Shown one piece after another: positions 1 through 6,112 of a stretch of DNA of 13,409 bases; position 1 is the stretch's first letter, and every line of letters begins with the position of its first letter. The notes beneath the pieces were generated by a model. The model was not told the origin of the DNA. It was given only the letters and a program-made list of their open reading frames with translations, and searched no databases. Origin of the DNA: an uncultured Prevotellaceae bacterium (GTDB taxonomy: Bacteria; Bacteroidota; Bacteroidia; Bacteroidales; Muribaculaceae). The stretch covers positions 1 through 13,409 of the forward strand of contig USOC01000007.1 in the NCBI GenBank assembly GCA_900556245.1, in the 5' to 3' direction. The translations under genes and the position numbers were made by a program.

Positions 1-2
1 AT

Positions 3-575
3 TCAGGTCCGTCGGAATATGGCAACTCAGTCGACAGCGATGTTTTCGAACTCTACCGAACGCATTTCAACGACACCGGAAATGACGTAAGCGGAGCACT
101 AAGCTGGTTTTTCTCCGGACGGCCGCTCGCAGGCGGAAAACAAAGCCCGGCGTACTTTAAGGACCTTGTCGGCGAGAACGAATTTGTGGCGACTGTCGTG
201 CCAATCTACACAAGCCGCTCGCTCAGCGACGAACTGAAGGCTATTTTCAAGTCGGAAAAAGCCATCGAATGCACTATCTCCACAGCAAGGCTGATTCATG
301 CCGTCAACATCTGGGGGGCAGAGTTCGACGAAACAGGGGAAGTTTGCGCTTTGTATGTCACCGACAACAACGACACCGACCTCTACCGACAGACGGAAGG
401 CTTCGATTTTTTAGGACGGAAAAAAACGCAAGCCGGACTGCTATACAAACCGGTAAAACGCATCGACAACAAATATTATATGGAAGGCAGCGTAAAAGGC
501 AAATACAGCTTCTACATCAACGAGCTGAACACGCTCGACCTGATGCGCGACAAATGGGAAGCGTTCTTCCATTAA
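3..575 (+). CDS. IdeS/Mac-like cysteine protease (C66 family), C-terminal part, cut by window start
   Basis: The reading frame is open from base 3 to the TAA at 573-575 with no convincing internal start (a GTG at 186 lies inside conserved sequence), so this is about 190 residues of the 3' end of a longer gene. The sequence resembles streptococcal IdeS, the IgG-cleaving endopeptidase: the block HAVNIWGAEFD followed by ALYVTDNND matches IdeS HVINLWGADFD and AIYVTDSDS. The His codon at 297-299 and the Asp codon at 363-365 lie 22 residues apart, the same spacing as catalytic His262 and Asp284 of IdeS. The catalytic Cys would lie upstream, outside the window, as would any signal peptide. By family the protein should be a secreted or surface papain-like protease; the substrate cannot be inferred. 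The position after IdeS Asp284 that holds a second Asp (286) is Asn here. A bidirectional terminator follows 21 bases after the stop. Confidence 0.72.
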   Translation, partial: SGPSEYGNSVDSDVFELYRTHFNDTGNDVSGALSWFFSGRPLAGGKQSPAYFKDLVGENEFVATVVPIYTSRSLSDELKAIFKSEKAIECTISTARLIHAVNIWGAEFDETGEVCALYVTDNNDTDLYRQTEGFDFLGRKKTQAGLLYKPVKRIDNKYYMEGSVKGKYSFYINELNTLDLMRDKWEAFFH

Positions 576-596
576 AAACAGAATTCCGGCACAAGA

Positions 597-624
597 AAAA
601 GGGGAATGCGCACAATCCCCTTTT
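597..624. terminator. Bidirectional intrinsic terminator between convergent genes
   Basis: A perfect 9-bp stem AAAAGGGGA (597-605) and TCCCCTTTT (616-624) encloses a 10-base loop. The A-run and T-run make it work in both directions. It lies between the stop of the protease (575) and the stop of the minus-strand helix-turn-helix gene (629), as expected for convergent genes. Confidence 0.75.
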
Positions 625-628
625 CTTT

Positions 629-1195
629 CTACTCTTCTATCAAATCTCCCAATTTTTCAAATCGGATACCTGAGTTTTTCCCGCAAACATACGCAATCGG
701 CGCACGCCCTTCCTGCACCAAATTATCCAGGAACAACGGCTCTCCTTCAATCAGCAGACTGCACTGAAATGTGTCGCCAGACTTCAAACGGGTATTTTCC
801 GAATAGACAACCTCAAAATTCAGATTACCGGAATACTGTATTCTACAAATGCGATCCGGCTGCCATGCAAGAAGCAATTGGTCACATTCCCTCAGCTCTT
901 CCAATACGTTTAACTTTCTGCCAAGCACCGGTGAACTTTGCGGATCATTGCGCCCGAAAGATGCGACAAAATCGGAAAAATCCGAAAAACACAAAAACCT
1001 TGACAGAATATCCAGTGTCGACGTTCGCGGCTCCACTCCATCTTCCAGATAGCCCCATATACGCTTCAACGTGGTAGCGCTCACAAGGATATGCAACCGC
1101 GCATAAATACGCTCCCGCAAATACTCAAAATCTTTCGGCACTCGCAACTTCTTGCCTATGGCCTTCTCTATCTCAAGACACAATTGTTTTTTCAT
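629..1195 (-). CDS. Small protein with helix-turn-helix-like N-terminus, partner of the kinase
   Basis: This 188-residue soluble protein has no signal peptide or membrane segment. Residues 1-75 are helical and include VSATTLKRIWGYLE, which resembles the N-terminal DNA-binding-like segment found in many uncharacterised Bacteroidetes proteins (pattern: VPKDFEYL, then SATTLKRIWGYL, then TSTLDILSRFL). Residues about 105-188 look beta-rich and could be a ligand-binding or sensor domain. The ATG at 1195 overlaps the TGA of the upstream kinase gene (ATGA, bases 1192-1195), so translation is probably coupled and the two proteins made in step. A natural guess is that this is the regulator or target acted on by the kinase, but nothing in the sequence proves DNA binding. 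No named family is assigned. Confidence 0.8.
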   Translation of the reverse strand: MKKQLCLEIEKAIGKKLRVPKDFEYLRERIYARLHILVSATTLKRIWGYLEDGVEPRTSTLDILSRFLCFSDFSDFVASFGRNDPQSSPVLGRKLNVLEELRECDQLLLAWQPDRICRIQYSGNLNFEVVYSENTRLKSGDTFQCSLLIEGEPLFLDNLVQEGRAPIAYVCGKNSGIRFEKLGDLIEE

Positions 1196-2460
1196 TTCGA
1201 TTCTAATCTTATATGCTGAATTTTTTCAAACCATTCTTTTTGAATCTCTCCAATATAGAGATAAATCGCATTGGTAATCTGGCTCATTTCACTCTCAGAG
1301 AAAGACGGCCTGACAGATTCCAGATAGTGATTCGCTACGATGAAGCCATCATTCGAATGCTCATTATAGTAGACCGGAAAATACTTCATGTCACTCAATG
1401 TGTCCAGATACTCGTTGATTCTGACCACCGATTCGCTGCAATCTATTTGCGCCATTCCGTCTTGAATGGCTTTTTCCATCCGCTTCTGCTTGTTCTCTGT
1501 TTCCTGCAGACTTTTAGACTGGTCACTTATCACCTGCTCCATTTCCGTCTGCTTCCGCTCATAGCCATGCAGACTCCTGGCCTGATTCTCAATCAACGCT
1601 TTCATCCGGGATTGACTGTTCTCATATCCTTTGATTCTCCAAGTCTGTACTCCCACCCCGAGCGTAAGCGTCAAAAGCACAAACACCGATGCCACGAAAA
1701 CCAGACGCCGACGCTGATGCTGAAGGCGAACTAAGGCGTCTCTCAGCTGCGAAACGTCTGCAAAACGTTTCTCGATGGGCGACAAGCATTTACCAATAAT
1801 CTTACGAAAAGGTCGCTCTGGGAACAGCTGTTGTAAAATTCTACCGACACTGTAAATGTCGTTTCGAATATCAGGCAATGCCAGACAACTTTGCTCTGGA
1901 GAAATATAGCTAACCGTTCCTGCCGGCTGCTTCAGGATAGCCAAATGGTCGCTATCTGCCAGTCCGAAATCAATCAACTTTACGTTTTCCCCATTACGCG
2001 TTATCAGAATATTTCCGGGCTTCAAATCCCGATGGACAATTCCTTGCGAATGGATATATCCCAAAGCGTCAAGCAGCTGATTAATCAGTCTGAGCCTCCT
2101 TCCCTTCGATGATGACTCTTGCAGCCACTCCTCCATCGACATTCCGTCCACATACTCCATTACAATGCAAACGCCAAACTGGTCAACCTCTTCAATGCCA
2201 GAAACCTGAACAATATAAGGATGCTGCAACTTCATCATTATTTCCATTTCTTTCCGCAACATCTGACGGTAAAGCATCTGAGACGCAAACTCCGGCTTTA
2301 CAGCCTTCAGCGTCCACCATCTTCCATAGCGCTTTGCCTTGACCAACAAGTTATATCCGGAATCACACAGCACCTCACAATCCGTGAAAGACGAGTCTAT
2401 CCTGTCAAACACATCCTCCAGATATCCGGACTCCGAAGAGCTACATCCCAATATTTTCAT
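1192..2460 (-). CDS. Membrane-anchored eukaryotic-type Ser/Thr protein kinase with periplasmic coiled coil
   Basis: This 422-residue protein starts with a kinase domain (about 25-245) that has the key Hanks motifs: Lys55 in LKAVK, Glu71 in the C-helix, HRDLKPGN (143-150), DFG (164-166) and SPE (187-189) in place of APE. The glycine-rich loop is poor (CDSGYNLLVKAKRYG, no GxGxxG), which may lower ATP affinity. A basic stretch (HQRRR) precedes one membrane helix (about 253-273), placing the kinase in the cytoplasm and the rest in the periplasm. Residues 279-341 form three 21-residue repeats of the form ExxQxxMxxxI, predicted coiled coil, followed by a helical tail. There are no PASTA repeats. 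I chose ATG 2460 over an in-frame GTG at 2472: AAAAGAGGA lies directly in front of the ATG. The gene is first in a two-gene unit with the helix-turn-helix protein and divergent from the lipoprotein at 2777. Confidence 0.88.
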   Translation of the reverse strand: MKILGCSSSESGYLEDVFDRIDSSFTDCEVLCDSGYNLLVKAKRYGRWWTLKAVKPEFASQMLYRQMLRKEMEIMMKLQHPYIVQVSGIEEVDQFGVCIVMEYVDGMSMEEWLQESSSKGRRLRLINQLLDALGYIHSQGIVHRDLKPGNILITRNGENVKLIDFGLADSDHLAILKQPAGTVSYISPEQSCLALPDIRNDIYSVGRILQQLFPERPFRKIIGKCLSPIEKRFADVSQLRDALVRLQHQRRRLVFVASVFVLLTLTLGVGVQTWRIKGYENSQSRMKALIENQARSLHGYERKQTEMEQVISDQSKSLQETENKQKRMEKAIQDGMAQIDCSESVVRINEYLDTLSDMKYFPVYYNEHSNDGFIVANHYLESVRPSFSESEMSQITNAIYLYIGEIQKEWFEKIQHIRLESK

Positions 2461-2776
2461 TCCTCTTTTCACGATATTTCATAAGTAAACATTTCTTTGA
2501 AACAGACCTTATATGTATGCATAGCTGTCAACAAGAACCGGTATGTACCGCCATTCCGGTCGCGTTCCATCTAAAAATAATGCGTGAAAGTAAGCAAATT
2601 TCATATCATTTTTTTACAAATAGTAAATTAACCTTCAAAAGGACTGAAATGGACTTGTCTCAAATAACCCGCCCTTCATAATTTTGCCACTGTAAAAATA
2701 ATTAAACATTTTTTTCAACAAAATTGTAAATACGTCTAAACATCAATTCTCACATTAACTCTAAAATTTATAAATT
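2461..2776. other. Divergent intergenic region between kinase and lipoprotein genes
   Basis: About 316 bases hold no gene. The half nearest the + strand gene is very AT-rich. A Bacteroidales-type promoter for the lipoprotein is visible at 2655-2686. For the kinase only a weak -7 match (CATAAGTA on +, 2480-2487) is seen, without a good -33 box. A short dyad ACCGG (2537-2541) / CCGGT (2556-2560) lies roughly midway. Nothing else is recognisable. Confidence 0.6.
2655..2686 (+). promoter_or_regulatory. Bacteroidales-type promoter for the 85-residue lipoprotein
   Basis: The -33 element TTG (2655-2657) and the -7 element TAATTTTG (2679-2686, full match to TAnnTTTG) are separated by 21 bases. Transcription would begin near 2690, giving an AT-rich leader of about 87 bases before the ATG at 2777. 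Confidence 0.5.
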
Positions 2777-3034
2777 ATGAAAAAACTATCTTTCGCGATT
2801 GTAGCATTGCTCGGCATCGGATTATTTTCATGTGCAGGAGGGACTTCATCTGAAGCCAACACTGAAGAAAATATAGAAAACACAGGAACAGAACTTAAAA
2901 CAACACCTGATACACCTGCGCCAACAGAAATTGAAGAAAGCATAGACGCTGTTCCTGCTGAAATTTATGACACATTAGCAGCAGAGTTTGCTGACACATT
3001 AGCGACAGAAGTAGCTGACTCATTAGCTTATTGA
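2777..3034 (+). CDS. Small acidic lipoprotein with octapeptide repeat, unknown function
   Basis: This 85-residue protein begins with a classic lipoprotein signal: MKK, a hydrophobic stretch and the lipobox LFSC, with Cys19 as the lipidation site. The mature part is about 67 residues, rich in Glu, Thr, Ala and Pro and almost free of basic residues, so it is probably extended or disordered. The C-terminus carries 2.6 copies of an octad DTLAxExA (DTLAAEFA, DTLATEVA, DSLAY), encoded by a 24-bp tandem repeat at 2969-3031. I do not recognise the family. It is the first of three small lipoproteins on this strand and is divergent from the Ser/Thr kinase. A secreted, repeat-bearing lipoprotein could be a structural or sacrificial surface component, but that is a guess. 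Confidence 0.75.
   Translation: MKKLSFAIVALLGIGLFSCAGGTSSEANTEENIENTGTELKTTPDTPAPTEIEESIDAVPAEIYDTLAAEFADTLATEVADSLAY
2969..3031 (+). repeat. 24-bp tandem repeat inside the lipoprotein gene, 2.6 copies
   Basis: Units begin at 2969, 2993 and 3017 with GACACATTAGC, GACACATTAGC and GACTCATTAGC. The third is cut at 15 bases by the end of the reading frame. Unit length is a multiple of three, so copy number could change without breaking the frame. Confidence 0.8.
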
Positions 3035-3183
3035 TAAGACAAATACAGAGATATGTAATTAGGTAGCCCTATCCAGAACAACAATTCTTCAGAAGAAAGG
3101 CAAAGCCTGTCTGTCAAAGAAGCGCCACTTTTAATTTCGCACACCGACAACAGCTGTTTAGTCAGCTACTTATATTTCATAAA

Positions 3184-3765
3184 ATGAAAACAATTCAAAC
3201 TTTTATTCTTTCCAGCTGTTTCCTGTTCATGTTCTCATGCGGAAACAAAATTGACAGAGGATTTGAAACAATCAACGAAAATCTTCATGAAATCCTGTCA
3301 ATTTATCCAAAAGCAATAAATGGAGACGAAGAGGCAAAAGAAAAATTAGATGAACTGATCAAAGAAATTGATGAAACAGCCAAAGAAATTAAAGGGATTG
3401 CAAAAAAAGACAAACAACCAACAAAAGAGCAGAAAAAACAACGCAAGACTGTTTTCCAAAAGATTCGACTCATTAAAAACAGACTTAAACTTGAAAAAGA
3501 TTTCAAAAGAGCAATGTCCTACGACAATTTACACAACAAAATAACTGTGTTAAAAAAATGCGTGGATTTCAATAAAAATTTGATGAATACGAATCTGTTA
3601 GAAGACGAAGACAAAGCTATAGAACTGGAAAGAATCAGTCAAAACATTTCCACAATAAAGGCTTCCATACTTACAAAGGCTTCTCAACTAAACGATGATG
3701 AAGAGCTAAAAAAACAGTATGAATTTATAATCAATTCCCTGTCACAACAGAAACGAATAGACTAA
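3184..3765 (+). CDS. Helical lipoprotein, unknown function, paralogue of the next gene
   Basis: The 193-residue protein has a lipoprotein signal ending in the lipobox MFSC (Cys19), then CGNKIDRG. The mature chain is highly charged (Lys/Glu) and predicted almost wholly alpha-helical, probably with coiled coil over residues 45-120. Its first ~105 residues align with the 93-residue lipoprotein downstream: CGNxID, a GDxxA...ELKEL-type segment and a closing EQKxxR..I...KL. The last ~90 residues are extra. The gene is AT-rich compared with the flanking manC and GH3 genes, suggesting fast divergence or transfer. A 149-base gap separates it from the first lipoprotein, and a poor -7 match (TAATTTCG, 3132-3139) lies ahead of it. 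I do not recognise a Pfam family. Confidence 0.75.
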   Translation: MKTIQTFILSSCFLFMFSCGNKIDRGFETINENLHEILSIYPKAINGDEEAKEKLDELIKEIDETAKEIKGIAKKDKQPTKEQKKQRKTVFQKIRLIKNRLKLEKDFKRAMSYDNLHNKITVLKKCVDFNKNLMNTNLLEDEDKAIELERISQNISTIKASILTKASQLNDDEELKKQYEFIINSLSQQKRID

Positions 3766-3838
3766 CACTGAAAATATCAACTTATTATAAAAAACAACAT
3801 TTACCAATTTTCTAACAAACTATTAAAAAACAAAAATT

Positions 3839-4120
3839 ATGAAAAAAATTCAAGCACTTATCCTGACTGCATGCGCCTTGTTTATGGTGTCTTGCGGAAA
3901 CGAAATCGACAAAGCTCTTGACGATTACGAAGACGCAGTGGAACAAGCGATTCCTCTTATGAAAAAAGCAGCAGAAGGTGACCAAAACGCCGCCACTGAA
4001 CTCAAAGAATTGTCAGAAAAAGCCGCTAAAGCGCAAGAAACACTTGATGAGATGAAAGAAGAAATGAGCGATGAGCAAAAAGAACGATTTACGAATATCT
4101 ATAAAAAAACAAAATTATAA
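3839..4120 (+). CDS. Small helical lipoprotein, paralogue of the preceding gene
   Basis: The 93-residue protein has a lipoprotein signal with the lipobox MVSC (Cys19), followed by CGNEIDKALDD. The mature part is about 75 residues, charged and predicted to be two or three helices. It parallels the N-terminal half of the 193-residue neighbour along its whole length, so the pair most likely arose by tandem duplication followed by loss or gain of the C-terminal half. The 73-base AT-rich gap between them shows no clear TAnnTTTG box, so they may share a transcript. The ATG is preceded by AAAAATT, an A-rich leader typical of Bacteroidetes initiation sites, which rely little on Shine-Dalgarno pairing. 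Function unknown. Confidence 0.75.
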   Translation: MKKIQALILTACALFMVSCGNEIDKALDDYEDAVEQAIPLMKKAAEGDQNAATELKELSEKAAKAQETLDEMKEEMSDEQKERFTNIYKKTKL

Positions 4121-4175
4121 AATAAACAGTAATCACAAAGCAATATTTATTTAGCGCATTAGCCACACAGTTTAA

Positions 4176-4238
4176 TCTTGTGAAAAAAAGATGGTGTGTT
4201 TTCGGGACACTGATACACACCGTCTTGCTAACACAAGA
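4176..4238. repeat. Long nested inverted repeat (two-stem hairpin)
   Basis: An outer 7-bp stem TCTTGTG (4176-4182) / CACAAGA (4232-4238) encloses an inner 12-bp stem (4188-4199 / 4215-4226) containing GGTGTGT and ACACACC, with one wobble pair and a 15-base loop. A five-base A-run faces GCTAA between the stems. No T-run follows on the + strand, so it is not a standard terminator. It lies about 55 bases past the last lipoprotein stop and could be an mRNA 3' end, a small RNA, or a decayed mobile-element end. Confidence 0.5.
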
Positions 4239-4390
4239 CTGAAAATTGTCATCATAATCTCAACGATTGGAACGGAAAAATTTTATTCCTGCAATTTTTA
4301 AATTAAAAATTCGCACTAAAGTAAATGAGGTTATAAGATCCAAAAAGACAAAAGGGAAAAAGACTAAAAAATACCATTAGTGACATTTAC

Positions 4391-4429
4391 AGTCAAGGCG
4401 ACATGATTTCGACACATGTCGCCTTGACT
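4391..4429. terminator. Perfect 15-bp hairpin between convergent genes, probable terminator
   Basis: AGTCAAGGCGACATG (4391-4405) pairs without mismatch with 4415-4429 around a 9-base loop. It lies 32 bases beyond the stop of the minus-strand DUF4294 gene and downstream of the + strand lipoproteins, the expected place for a shared terminator. The following T-content is weak on both strands (ATTTAAAA on +), so termination efficiency is uncertain. Confidence 0.55.
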
Positions 4430-4461
4430 ATTTAAAATCAGCAACCGGCTCTGCGACAGCA

Positions 4462-5073
4462 TCAAAGCGTGCCTTGCTCGATGCGGGTGGCAATGCGGTC
4501 AATCAATGCGTCGCCGGCATCAGCTGCCGGATTCCAACCGGCTTTCAGATTGACACTGAAGATACGGCCGAAAGCTTGGTAGAACACGGCTCTAAACGAG
4601 CCGAGAAAAGCCTTGATGATTTCGTAGGACTGCTGATTGGTTTCACGGCTGATCAGCTTGACAAGAACGCGCGCCTGCCGACGCGAGAAACGCTTCAGCT
4701 CCGGCTTATACTGGGCAAATACCTCTTTTTCCATAGCTTTCAAATGTGCGTCACGCTCTTCCTTGGTAGGCAACGTGCTGATATACTCATATGTTTCAAC
4801 AACAGTAGCAGCTATCAGCTTGGCATAAGGCAGTCCTTTCCTGACGTCGCGCACCATCCGCCAATAGAATTGCTCCTGCTTCTTGTCTTTGAAGCGTTCC
4901 GGCGGAAACACTGTGACATTATTGAGTACCAGCATCAATGCGCTGTCCCCCTCTTCCGTGCGAAACCGGTAGAATCCGCGATAAGTCTTGTTGCGCGCCG
5001 AAGGCAGCTCGTCGGTCTGAGCGAAAGCGCCGACAGCCAGCAACGACATTAATATGTAAAGCACACTTCGCAT
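4462..5073 (-). CDS. Secreted DUF4294 family protein
   Basis: The 203-residue protein begins with a cleavable signal peptide (MRSVLYILMSLLAVGAFA, about 18 residues, no lipobox Cys). The rest fits the DUF4294 family of Bacteroidetes: ALMLVLNNVTVFPP near residue 50, FKDKKQEQFYWRMVRDV (61-77), PYAKL (82-86), then LVKLISRETNQQSYEIIK (136-153) and GSFRAVFYQAFGRIF (157-171). The family is conserved, probably periplasmic, and has no known function. The length is normal. The gene stands alone, with its own promoter just upstream (5098-5128), a hairpin beyond the stop and the FKBP operon terminator upstream. The conserved Lys/Arg and aromatic residues suggest a structural or binding role, but no catalytic motif is evident. 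Confidence 0.85.
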   Translation of the reverse strand: MRSVLYILMSLLAVGAFAQTDELPSARNKTYRGFYRFRTEEGDSALMLVLNNVTVFPPERFKDKKQEQFYWRMVRDVRKGLPYAKLIAATVVETYEYISTLPTKEERDAHLKAMEKEVFAQYKPELKRFSRRQARVLVKLISRETNQQSYEIIKAFLGSFRAVFYQAFGRIFSVNLKAGWNPAADAGDALIDRIATRIEQGTL

Positions 5074-5097
5074 ATTTCAGGATTCCGATGGTTTCTG

Positions 5098-5128
5098 CAA
5101 AAATACATTTTAGCTATATAATCGAAAA
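5098..5128 (-). promoter_or_regulatory. Bacteroidales-type promoter for the DUF4294 gene
   Basis: On the minus strand the -7 element TATTTTTG (+ strand 5098-5105) is a full match to TAnnTTTG. About 18-20 bases upstream only a weak TTTTC stands in for the -33 box. Transcription would start near 5094, leaving a leader of about 20 bases. Confidence 0.45.
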
Positions 5129-5148
5129 ATATTTCTCCTTTTAATTGC

Positions 5149-5183
5149 AAAAAAAGGTTGCGCCGGCAGTTCGGCGCAACCTT
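5149..5183 (-). terminator. Strong intrinsic terminator of the FKBP operon
   Basis: Read on the minus strand, a perfect GC-rich 12-bp stem AAGGTTGCGCCG / CGGCGCAACCTT (5154-5165 and 5172-5183, 6-base loop) runs directly into seven T (A-run 5149-5155 on +). It lies 45 bases after the stop of the last FKBP gene. Confidence 0.9.
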
Positions 5184-5228
5184 AGTAATGTATGATTTTA
5201 AAGCGTTGTTTTATACGTTGCTGTCCTG

Positions 5229-6084
5229 TTATTTTTGCTCAGCAGCCTTTTCTGCCGTTGTCAGTTCGATATCGAACACAATCACGTCGTAAGGCTTCAA
5301 CTGACCGCCTTGCGGGACAGCGACACCGACATTGACATAGAATTTATAGTGTCCGCCTTCCTGCATGGCTGTCACAGCCTCTGCCATTGCCGGGTTGACG
5401 TTGCCGAATGAGGAAGCAGGGAGCTGGATAGCCTTGCCTTGAGAAGAAGAAAGCTGTGTTCCGTCTTTTGCTGTCATTTCATAGACAGCGTAAACCATAT
5501 CGGAAGCGTTGACTTTCTTCCCTTCGCCTTCCTTGATCACCTCATAAACCACACCGTTCTCGAGGCTTTTCACATTTTCTTTCTTTTTCAGCTCATTGAG
5601 GAATCCTTCAGTCGCCTTTTTGTTGGCAATAACCTCCGGATCGTTTGCCATCTTGATTTCCTTTGTCTTCATGATGGCCGTCATCATATTGTTGTAGGCA
5701 GTCTGCGGGTCAACGGCTATCGAATCGGGTGCAAGAGCCAGCTTGAGGGCATCGACGAGTTTCGCTTTGTCGATTGATGTGCCGGCCTGCATCTCGATGT
5801 TTTGAACGGCCTGCATGATATACATACCGAATTGCACACCATTCAGGTATGAACGTCCTTTCTTAGTTGTGTCGGCAGCCATGACCACCTTCACACCCTT
5901 AAGCAATTCAGCTGTCGGGCATCTGATTGAGCTGTTGTCCGATTTCTGCGGCAAATGCGTTTGCTACAGCTACGGTAAGGGAATCTTTTTGAGCGGCAAG
6001 GTCATTGTTTGCCTGTGAGCCGCCTTTACAGCCGGTAGCGACAAGCATCAGCGCCGCAACACCGGAAAAAATAAGTTTTTTCAT
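5229..6084 (-). pseudogene. FKBP-type lipoprotein with degenerate isomerase domain, broken by a +1 frameshift
   Basis: The true N-terminus starts at ATG 6084: MKKLIFSGVAALMLVATGC is a lipoprotein signal with lipidation at Cys19. This frame reads 58 residues and stops at TGA 5910-5908, just as the frame one base ahead takes over (AELLKGVKVVMAAD...) and continues to 5229. Joining them gives about 285 residues, similar to the 310-residue FKBP lipoprotein in the same operon. The change lies between about 5967 and 5908; one extra base or two missing bases near GACAGCTGAA would explain it. The protein has two FKBP_N-like helical units (one per half of residues 30-150) and a C-terminal FKBP domain that has lost the usual active-site aromatics: there is no INGW motif or LAYG, and VYAVYEM replaces VHYTG. 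It would act as a periplasmic chaperone rather than an isomerase. It follows fklB by 28 bases. Confidence 0.75.
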
Positions 6085-6112
6085 TTCTTATCGATTAAAA
6101 TTGTTTGTCATT

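Larger units (their letters stand above)
4121..4461. other. Gene-free stretch with several inverted repeats
   Basis: No credible gene lies in these 341 bases. They hold a nested hairpin (4176-4238), a tight AT palindrome AATTTTTAA-A-TTAAAAATT (4293-4311), a purine-rich run (about 4325-4375) and a perfect terminator-like hairpin (4391-4429). I see no tRNA or named RNA family in it. Confidence 0.6.

Noticed and set aside
2537..2560. ACCGG/CCGGT inverted repeat in the divergent region
   Set aside because: Only five pairs with a 14-base loop; easily expected by chance.
3085..3108. TTCTTC-A-GAAGAA palindrome and AGGC/GCCT hairpin between the first two lipoproteins
   Set aside because: Short, without a T-run or a promoter, so neither a terminator nor an operator can be supported.
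4474..5052. 192-codon + strand open frame opposite the DUF4294 gene
   Set aside because: The minus frame has a signal peptide and family motifs, the plus frame has neither.
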